From Casimicrobiaceae bacterium (GTDB lineage: Bacteria > Pseudomonadota > Gammaproteobacteria > Burkholderiales > Casimicrobiaceae): DNA of 14,131 nucleotides. Positions 9,224 to 14,131 of this stretch are shown here, in pieces. The position numbers and the translations under genes were made by a program. The first letter of the stretch is position 1, and each line of letters begins with the position of its first letter. The notes below the pieces were generated by a model. It did no database searches, had not been told where the DNA came from, and was given only the letters and a program-made list of their open reading frames with translations. The stretch lies in assembly GCA_955652025.1 (NCBI GenBank), contig CATPAO010000028.1:1-14131 (forward strand). The letters are read 5' to 3'.

Positions 9224-9882
9224 ATGCAACCGCGATTGCTGTCGTGGATCACATTGGGCTTGGCTGCGGGCGCACACGCGCAAACGGGCTATTTCCAGGG
9301 CGTGACACCGCGTCCCGCCGACGGTTACGGATTCCCCGCGAGGCTCACGGGGTGACCCGGTCGGCGCCGCCCGGCGGTGCAGGCACGGTCATGCCAGCGC
9401 TCTACACGCATGTCACGACGGATCCCGACACGCGTTCGTTCGAATGGGCGAATCTGACGATTCTCAACAACCGTTCCAATTGCGGCTCGAATGTCGCGTT
9501 CTACGGCCAAGCGAACAAGTTCGGCAACGGGCCGACCTGGGGCGGCGTATTCGAAGTGCAGGACATGGCCGGAACCGGCGCACTGTGGGGTGTCGAAATC
9601 GATGCGGTCACGAACGGGCCGTCGCGCTTCGACCGGGTGGGCGGCGGCGATCGAACCGGTCTCGGCATAGTCGTCGGCCGCGCGCGCGGGATCACGCTCA
9701 AGGCGACGATCGACTACGGGATCCGGCTTTTGCCGAATGGTTTGAACGACAACGAAGCCGATGTGAATTTCGGCGTCATGGTGTCCGCGCAGTGCCGCTA
9801 TGCGTGCTACGCGATGCGCGGCGGCAACAAGTTCGCGTGGGAAGCAGCGACGTGCGCGCTCGGTTATTGTGAGTTAGCCTAA
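9224..9882 (+). pseudogene. Secreted protein of unknown function, split by a single-base frameshift
   Basis: The first part (9224-9355) reads MQPRLLSWITLGLAAGAHA then QTGYFQG..., a short but clear Sec signal peptide with an A-H-A cleavage site, and stops at TGA 9353-9355. The remainder continues without interruption in the -1 frame from GTG 9352 to TAA 9882, about 176 residues. It has a composition typical of beta-rich secreted proteins (NNRSNCGSNVAFYGQANKF, GVFEVQDMAGTGALWGVEID, several Cys near the end). The junction is ACGGGGTGACC: one extra G would join both parts into a protein of about 219 residues. I see no known domain; the G-V-E-I-D and G-x-x-V-G segments loosely recall phage tail-fibre-type beta domains, a weak impression only. 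A frameshift error in the sequence is an alternative. GAAG at 9214-9217 is a poor ribosome binding site. It lies 25 nt after the phosphoribosyltransferase gene. Confidence 0.65.
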
Positions 9883-10187
9883 TCGCCTGCCCGCCGTCCG
9901 CGCGTCTGAAGCCCGCCGCGCCTCTCTTGCCCGACCCTAGGGCTCGGGTACCTACCGCAATCCGTCGCCCGACGGGGATTCGCGCGTCGATCTGAGTGAT
10001 GGCGGTACATGCATTTGCAGCGCCAAGGCGACGAACATTCTGGAACTGGCAATGCGGGTGCCTCGTCGCTCAAAAAGCGCTTATGACGCAGCCCCTCGGT
10101 AGCCGGGCACACCATGGGCCCTCCGACAACGCTGACCGCGTGCCACGGCTGCTTGAAGGGTCCAGGCGGCTTCGTCTTCGTCACCAT
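9879..10187 (-). CDS. Small conserved-type Cys-rich protein of unknown function
   Basis: This 102-residue protein is read from the - strand. It has the layout W15-x-x-V, G-G-x-x-x-C27, an R-F-L-x-x-E-A-P-x-L-P segment, then C51-x5-C57-x-C59-x3-H63-H64 and a tail full of arginine pairs (DRR, PRR, ERR, GRR). From memory the same pattern recurs in uncharacterised small proteins of many beta- and gammaproteobacteria, so I consider it real although the function is unknown. The Cys/His cluster suggests metal binding, which is inference. I choose the ATG at 10187; a TTG at 10211 would add eight residues. Neither start has a good ribosome binding site. Its stop overlaps by 4 nt the end of the + strand secreted-protein gene. 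A weak promoter-like pair lies upstream at 10224-10252. Confidence 0.68.
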   Translation of the reverse strand: MVTKTKPPGPFKQPWHAVSVVGGPMVCPATEGLRHKRFLSDEAPALPVPECSSPWRCKCMYRHHSDRRANPRRATDCGRYPSPRVGQERRGGLQTRGRRAGD

Positions 10188-10660
10188 TTGCAGGAGTTCG
10201 GCCGGGATCAAGCAGCGGCAAGTTGTTTACTTTCCACGCAATGCCCTTACAACGCGGCCTTCCGAGAATGAAAGGGAAGAACCTTTCTTATTCCTTCGAC
10301 GCTAACCGTCGACTGTTCCTGCTGTTGTTTGCACAGCTCGCGGCGAACTCTAGCAAAGGTTTTTCGTAAATCAGTTTCCACACTTTTTGTGTAGCGGAAC
10401 GAAGGATCAAGGATGGACTTCATCTGGCCTCCACGCTCGTGCTGTGAGATACAGCATTATTCCTGGCGCTTCGTCTATGCGTGTTTGCAAGAGGCGTTCC
10501 ATCTCCAACCAAATCGCAAAGGTTCAGTCACTTACCGCAGGCGCCTTCTGCCCAAAGTTCCGGCAACGTAAAAACCCTCGACACATTCGCTTAAGCTTCG
10601 TCAGACTCGTTTTGTTGCAGACAATCTGTCCTACCCTTTGCGATCATCCTTAGAGACGCC
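10188..10660. other. Divergent intergenic region of lower GC
   Basis: This 473-bp gap lies between a - strand gene and the + strand PAP2 gene and should hold promoters for both. GC is visibly lower than around it: bases 10261-10320 and 10321-10380 each contain 28 G/C of 60, against 47 of 60 at 2581-2640. Two small hairpins are present: GAAAGG/CCTTTC at 10270-10287, and TCGACG/CGTCGA at 10296-10312. For the - strand gene a weak pair TTGTAA and TAAACA spaced by 17 nt (10252-10224) can be read. No convincing promoter is seen for the + strand. One short ORF (10413-10571) is listed separately. Confidence 0.6.
10413..10571 (+). CDS. Possible small ORF, unknown (doubtful)
   Basis: This ORF has 52 codons, starts with ATG preceded by AAGGA 6 nt upstream (10402-10406), and ends in TAA. 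The product would begin MDFIWPPRSCCEIQHYSWRF and is unusually rich in aromatic residues and Cys at its start and in arginine near its end. I recognise no family. Codon third positions do not show the strong G/C preference of neighbouring genes, and it sits in a low-GC intergenic region, so it may be a chance ORF or the remnant of a gene. It is included only because of its ribosome binding site. Confidence 0.2.
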   Translation: MDFIWPPRSCCEIQHYSWRFVYACLQEAFHLQPNRKGSVTYRRRLLPKVPAT

Positions 10661-11317
10661 ATGCGATATCGTGACCTCATTCCGGCAATGCTGACGGTTT
10701 CAGCTGCATTGGTCGCATTCTCGTGGATCGCTGCAACCGTCGAGACCGGCGGCACGCTCACCTTGATCGATGCGGGGGTCGGTACCTGGCTATACCTGCA
10801 CGCCATGCCCCCGATTACCGAAGGCATGATCGTCATCAGTTTTCTTGGCGCGCCCTCTACGCTGACCCTGGTGACGGCGTTGGTTTGCGTAGTGTTGGTG
10901 CGCAAGCGCAGCTACGATCGCTTGATTGCACTGGTGACGCTGGTGCTCGGCGGTAATCTGCTCAATTACGGCCTGAAACTTCTGATTCATCGTGGCCGTC
11001 CCACGTTCGAGGATCCGCTGCTCACCCTTCCCAGCTATAGTTTTCCCAGCGGACATGCGATGGCCTCGACCGTCTTTTACGGGTTTGTCATCGCGTGCGT
11101 GTTGACGATGACACCGCAGCGACATCGTGCCGTGACCGCCGCCGGAATCGTGATGATCGGGCTCGTTTGCTTGAGCCGGGTGTATCTCGGTGTTCACCAC
11201 GTGAGTGATGTTCTGGGGGGTATCCTCGAGGCGATCGCGTGGTCGGCGCTGGCGCTGACCGCGGTGCGCCCCACCTGCGCGAAGTGGAAGATTGGGTTGC
11301 GCCGGCAGGCCGAATAG
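10661..11317 (+). CDS. PAP2-family membrane phosphatase
   Basis: This is an integral inner-membrane protein of 218 residues with about six hydrophobic helices and the complete three-part catalytic signature of the PAP2 superfamily. It has K106-x6-R113-P114 (KLLIHRGRP), P129-S-G-H132 (SFPSGHAM) and S172-R-x5-H179-x3-D183 (SRVYLGVHHVSD). H132 would be the general acid and H179 the phosphorylated nucleophile. Such enzymes remove phosphate from lipid phosphates such as phosphatidate, phosphatidylglycerophosphate or undecaprenyl diphosphate, usually on the periplasmic side; the substrate cannot be read from the sequence. The ATG is preceded by a weak AGAG. The stop codon TAG abuts the start of the downstream lipid kinase gene without spacing, so the two are surely co-translated. 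Confidence 0.93.
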   Translation: MRYRDLIPAMLTVSAALVAFSWIAATVETGGTLTLIDAGVGTWLYLHAMPPITEGMIVISFLGAPSTLTLVTALVCVVLVRKRSYDRLIALVTLVLGGNLLNYGLKLLIHRGRPTFEDPLLTLPSYSFPSGHAMASTVFYGFVIACVLTMTPQRHRAVTAAGIVMIGLVCLSRVYLGVHHVSDVLGGILEAIAWSALALTAVRPTCAKWKIGLRRQAE

Positions 11318-12223
11318 ATGGATACCCGCGTTTCGGTCATCGTAAATGCGTCCTCTGGTTCGCCAAAGATCAGCGGATTTTCCGCAGATCTCGCAGGCCG
11401 CTTCAAGTCGGCTGGAGTTGAGGCAGAAATCAGGCTGGTAAAACCCGACGAGATCGTTGCGGAAGTCCGACGTGCAGTTATCGTGAAGCCGGACCTGATC
11501 GTCATCGGAGGGGGTGATGGAACGCTGAATGCCGCTGCGCCAATGTTAGTCGATACTGACACTGCATTGGGTATTCTTCCTTTCGGCACGTTCAATCATT
11601 TTGCCAAGGACCTCCATATCCCACTGGATCTCGACGGAGCTGTTCGAACGATCGCCGACGGGCAGACGCTCAAAGTCGACGTGGGCGCCGTCAACGATCG
11701 CTTCTTTCTTAATAATTCGAGTTTGGGACTCTATCCGAAGGTCGTAGCAGAGCGCGACGCTTTGCGGCAACAGCTCGGTCGCGAAAAATGGCCAGCGCTC
11801 ATCTGGGCGGGGTTTGTGGTCTTTCGACGCTACCCACTCCTGGATGTGCGCATCGACATCGACGGGACCGCGCTGGCACGCCGGACGCCGTTCGTCTTTG
11901 TTGGCAACAATCGGTATGAAATGGAAGGATTCAGGATTGGCGAACGCGCGCGCCTCGACGAGGCCGTTCTCAGTTTGTACGTTGCAAACCGAACTGGGCG
12001 CCTGGGTCTGCTTCGCCTAGCGATGCGGGCGCTGTTCAAACGGCTCAAACAGTCGAAAGACTTCGATATGACGTCTGCGAAAAGCTTCGGGGTGGAAACG
12101 CGTCGTGACCGATTGCGGGTCGCGAACGACGGCGAGCTTTGTTACATGCGCGCGCCTCTTCTTTACCGGGTTCTTCCCGCAGCGCTGTCCGTCGTTGTCC
12201 CAGGAACCCCAGCAACGCCGTAG
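11318..12223 (+). CDS. Diacylglycerol-kinase-family lipid kinase
   Basis: This 301-residue protein carries the DAGK catalytic domain (DgkB/YegS/sphingosine kinase superfamily). The N-terminal beta strand VSVIVNASSG is followed by the nucleotide-binding GGGDGTLN at residues 64-71 and LPFGTFNHFAKDL at 87-99. The C-terminal beta-rich half has NNSSLGLYP, FVFVGNNRYEM and a closing NDGELC segment. Enzymes of this type phosphorylate diacylglycerol or related lipids with ATP at the cytoplasmic membrane face. The PAP2 gene immediately upstream would catalyse the reverse type of reaction, so the two may set a phosphatidate/diacylglycerol balance (inference). The ATG at 11318 follows the PAP2 stop codon directly. 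GC content is somewhat lower and codon choice more relaxed than in the der-purA block. Confidence 0.93.
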   Translation: MDTRVSVIVNASSGSPKISGFSADLAGRFKSAGVEAEIRLVKPDEIVAEVRRAVIVKPDLIVIGGGDGTLNAAAPMLVDTDTALGILPFGTFNHFAKDLHIPLDLDGAVRTIADGQTLKVDVGAVNDRFFLNNSSLGLYPKVVAERDALRQQLGREKWPALIWAGFVVFRRYPLLDVRIDIDGTALARRTPFVFVGNNRYEMEGFRIGERARLDEAVLSLYVANRTGRLGLLRLAMRALFKRLKQSKDFDMTSAKSFGVETRRDRLRVANDGELCYMRAPLLYRVLPAALSVVVPGTPATP

Positions 12224-12242
12224 CGCTGGGGTGACTGTATCT

Positions 12243-13058
12243 ATGCGCACGCTCGTGCATTTGTCGGATCTGCACTTCGGCCGGACCGACGCGTCGCTGC
12301 TGGATCCGCTGGCGACGATTGTCCAAAGCCTCGCGCCCGATTTGATCGCGGTATCGGGCGATCTCACTCAGCGCGCCCGCACTGGTCAGTTCAAGGCAGC
12401 TCGTGCATTCTTGGATCGGTTGCCGATGCCGCAGATAATTGTCCCTGGCAACCATGATGTCCCGCTCTACGACGTGGTCACGAGATTCACGCGACCGCTC
12501 GCTCGGTATCGCCGATATATCACCGACGACTTGGAGCCCTGGTTCATCGACGAGGAAATCGCGGTCGTGGGCATCAGTACGGCGCGCTCGCTGACGTTCA
12601 AGCACGGCCGTATCAACGAGACGCAGATCGATCGCGTGCAAAAGCGCCTTTGCCTACTGCCCAACAGCATTGCCAAGGTGATCGTCACGCATCACCCATT
12701 CGATCTGCCAGCCGGTTACGACTCCGGCGAACTCGTCGGCCGCGCCGCGCTCGCAAGGGAGATGGCGTCGGTCTGCGAGTGCGATTTGCTGCTCGCGGGC
12801 CATCTGCATTTGGGTGCCGCCTCCGAGGGATCGATGCGTCGCGACGCGCTCGCGCACGAACCGATCATCGTCCAAGCTGGAACCGCGACCTCGACGCGTG
12901 CCCGAGGAGAATCCAATTCATTCAATGTCATCGTTATCGAACCGCGACACATTAAAATCAGTCGCCACTCGTGGCAAGCGACAGCCGGTGTTTTCGATTC
13001 GACTGGGATCCAACACTTCAAACGTACTGTTGCCGGGTGGAAGCACCAGCGGTCGTAA
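12243..13058 (+). CDS. Calcineurin-like metallophosphoesterase
   Basis: This 271-residue protein shows the full metallophosphoesterase motif series: D9-x-H11 (LSDLHFG), G39-D40-x-x-x-R (GDLTQRA), G69-N-H-D72 (PGNHDVP), H150-H151 (THHPFDLP) and G186-H-L-H189 (LAGHLHLG). These ligate two metal ions in the active site. It resembles the Icc/CpdA-like and LpxH-like branch, but the substrate (cyclic nucleotide, lipid-linked diphosphate or other phosphodiester) cannot be decided. No signal peptide is seen, so it is probably cytoplasmic. I start it at ATG 12243, 20 nt after the lipid kinase gene and directly at the first beta strand. The longer frame from 12105 would overlap the kinase gene and add 46 residues of unlike composition. 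The ribosome binding site is weak. Confidence 0.92.
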   Translation: MRTLVHLSDLHFGRTDASLLDPLATIVQSLAPDLIAVSGDLTQRARTGQFKAARAFLDRLPMPQIIVPGNHDVPLYDVVTRFTRPLARYRRYITDDLEPWFIDEEIAVVGISTARSLTFKHGRINETQIDRVQKRLCLLPNSIAKVIVTHHPFDLPAGYDSGELVGRAALAREMASVCECDLLLAGHLHLGAASEGSMRRDALAHEPIIVQAGTATSTRARGESNSFNVIVIEPRHIKISRHSWQATAGVFDSTGIQHFKRTVAGWKHQRS

Positions 13059-13407
13059 GCAAACTCCATCGACTGGTCCGATGGTGTTCACGTAGTGCGA
13101 CACGCTCCCCATTTGACAAAGGCATGGAGGGAGTCGCGGACGGCCGCGCCCTAATCTATCCAAACGCCCCTTTCAAGTGATCTCGCGCGTTTGATTCCCA
13201 ACCTTCGCGAAAAACGACTTAGCGTTCTTGGGTTCAGACGGTCACATGATCAGCAAGGCCAGATGGCCGCTCATCGCGTCCCCGGTGTCTTATCTAAACG
13301 GATCGGTCAAAGAAGATGGCGCCGCACGTGGCGAGAGGACCGCCACCCCTCGCGCCCGGAGGAGTGGGAGTGGCAGTCCCTCTGTCAATCTGGCGGTTAG
13401 GTGCTGC
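13059..13407. other. Convergent intergenic region without recognisable gene
   Basis: This 349-bp gap lies between two genes that end towards each other. I see no credible coding region. Weak hairpins are CCATCG/CGATGG at 13066-13084 (after the phosphoesterase stop) and GTGGCG/CGCCAC at 13328-13346. Neither has a T tract, so they are at best poor terminators. Confidence 0.55.
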
Positions 13408-14131
13408 TCAAGGACCGCCTCGCAACGGTGTGGACTGCGGCGGTGGGCCGAGCGGCTCTCCGCCGGGCCCGTTCTCGAACGTCAGCGGGCTCACGGCCGG
13501 TTGCTGGCCGACGCCTGGCTTACTCCAGTCGCATACGCCGTCGGGAAAAGCCGCGTGCAGCCGGGCCAGTTGTGCCGCGCCGAACGTGGCCGGCAGGTAG
13601 TCGGCGGCATTCAGCGGCTTGAGCTGGCACTTCAGGATGTTCTCCGTCAATGGCCCACCGGCGACCTGGCGCGGCGACGAATGCATCATCAGCCTTGGGT
13701 CGGCGTCGCACAGCGCCATGTCGGTAACTTCGGTCGAGAATGTGACATCGCCGGTCAGGTAGCACAAGTCGAAGGCCTCCGACGGTTTCGCTGCGATCAC
13801 CTGCGCCTGGGTGCGCACTGCGTTCAGCGTCGCCTTCGGCGCGCTCGTCAGCAGGTTCGATAGCCAGTCGTCCATCGTCAAGAACGACTCCAGCGTCACA
13901 GCCGCGAATTGCGCCGCAGTTGCTGGCAGTAGCCCGGTGCCGTAGCGCCAGTTCACCTGGTTGCCATGGTTGCCGCGATTGGCCGCGTCGATTCGGGCGC
14001 GTTCCGAAAACGTGCGCCAGATGTAGTGGATGCCCTGTTCGTCGTAGCCGCGCGAATCGATGATCGGCAGCTTCCCGAGGTTCTCGCCACTCGAAACGAT
14101 GCCGCTCCTGTAGGCAATGTCGAGCGCAGGC
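13408..14131 (-). CDS. DUF6351-like protein, C-terminal part (5' end outside window)
   Basis: The frame is open on the - strand from the end of the window to TGA at 13408-13410, about 240 residues. The visible part contains LGKLPIIDSRGYDEQGIHY, NRGNHGNQVNWRYG, ENILKCQLKPLNAADY, FPDGVCDWSKPGVGQQ and a GPGGEPLGPPPQS ending. From memory these match the C-terminal half of DUF6351, a family of large, usually secreted proteins with an alpha/beta-hydrolase character found in Burkholderiales and Actinobacteria; this assignment is recall, not a search. The GTG at 13956 is internal, since the frame continues upstream to the window edge. The active-site region and any signal peptide lie outside the window. 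It is transcribed towards the phosphoesterase gene. Confidence 0.75.
   Translation of the reverse strand, partial: PALDIAYRSGIVSSGENLGKLPIIDSRGYDEQGIHYIWRTFSERARIDAANRGNHGNQVNWRYGTGLLPATAAQFAAVTLESFLTMDDWLSNLLTSAPKATLNAVRTQAQVIAAKPSEAFDLCYLTGDVTFSTEVTDMALCDADPRLMMHSSPRQVAGGPLTENILKCQLKPLNAADYLPATFGAAQLARLHAAFPDGVCDWSKPGVGQQPAVSPLTFENGPGGEPLGPPPQSTPLRGGP

Noticed and set aside
9199..9351. TTG start at 9199 for the secreted-protein gene, in frame with its downstream part
   Set aside because: It gives an Arg-rich N terminus without a signal peptide and touches the preceding stop codon, whereas the other frame at 9224 encodes a clean signal peptide.
8610..9880. 12-bp direct repeat GTGAGTTAGCCT at 8610-8621 and 9869-9880
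   Set aside because: A few exact 12-mers are expected by chance in 14 kb, the flanks do not match, and the second copy is coding sequence.
9996..10271. 91-codon + strand ORF
   Set aside because: It lies opposite the Cys-rich - strand gene, which has a far more protein-like conserved pattern.
12105..12242. Longer start for the metallophosphoesterase
   Set aside because: It would overlap the lipid kinase gene by over 100 nt and add residues unlike the family N terminus; ATG 12243 starts at the first conserved strand.
13228..13863. 211-codon + strand ORF opposite the DUF6351-like gene
   Set aside because: Arg/Gly-rich shadow; the - strand frame has recognisable motifs and continues to the window edge.

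Overview
The window is GC-rich chromosomal DNA of a betaproteobacterium. The evidence is the gene order bamB-der-hfq-hflX-hflK-hflC-(YjeT-like)-hisZ-purA-phosphoribosyltransferase, a housekeeping block characteristic of that class (Burkholderiales and relatives), together with a HisZ paralogue and the 82-residue Hfq. I cannot name a species from the sequence.

Region 1 (1-9198) is a co-directional block on the + strand. It holds the 3' end of bamB (outer-membrane assembly), der (ribosome-assembly GTPase), hfq (RNA chaperone), hflX (ribosome-splitting GTPase), hflK and hflC (the membrane SPFH pair that regulates FtsH), a tiny YjeT/DUF2065 membrane protein, hisZ (regulatory subunit of ATP phosphoribosyltransferase), purA (adenylosuccinate synthase) and a purine-type phosphoribosyltransferase. 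Most junctions are tight: 3 nt for hflK/hflC, an 8-nt overlap for yjeT/hisZ and 13 nt for hisZ/purA. Two non-coding elements interrupt it. One is a palindromic intergenic repeat between bamB and der (641-729). The other is a 260-bp MITE-like element with near-perfect 30-bp terminal inverted repeats and a TA target duplication, lodged between hflX and hflK and ending 12 nt before the hflK start codon.

Region 2 (9199-10660) is accessory. A gene for a secreted protein of unknown function (9224-9882) is split by an apparent one-base deletion in a run of four G just after the signal-peptide segment. Facing it tail-to-tail, with a 4-nt overlap, is a small cysteine-rich protein gene on the - strand. 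A stretch of about 470 bp of visibly lower GC follows, with at most one doubtful 52-codon ORF.

Region 3 (10661-13058) is a tight + strand cassette of three genes: a PAP2-type membrane phosphatase, a diacylglycerol-kinase-family lipid kinase that starts directly after the PAP2 stop codon, and a calcineurin-like metallophosphoesterase. The first two have opposing activities on lipid phosphate groups, which suggests a lipid-phosphate turnover or salvage module. The substrates are not determinable here.

Region 4 (13059-14131) has a 349-bp convergent intergenic stretch and then, on the - strand, the 3' portion of a large DUF6351-like gene that runs off the window.

I found no tRNA, rRNA, CRISPR array, transposase gene or recognisable defence system. 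The observations most worth a second look are the MITE-like element upstream of hflK, the frameshifted secreted-protein gene, the conserved-looking Cys-rich small protein and the PAP2/lipid-kinase/phosphoesterase cassette.
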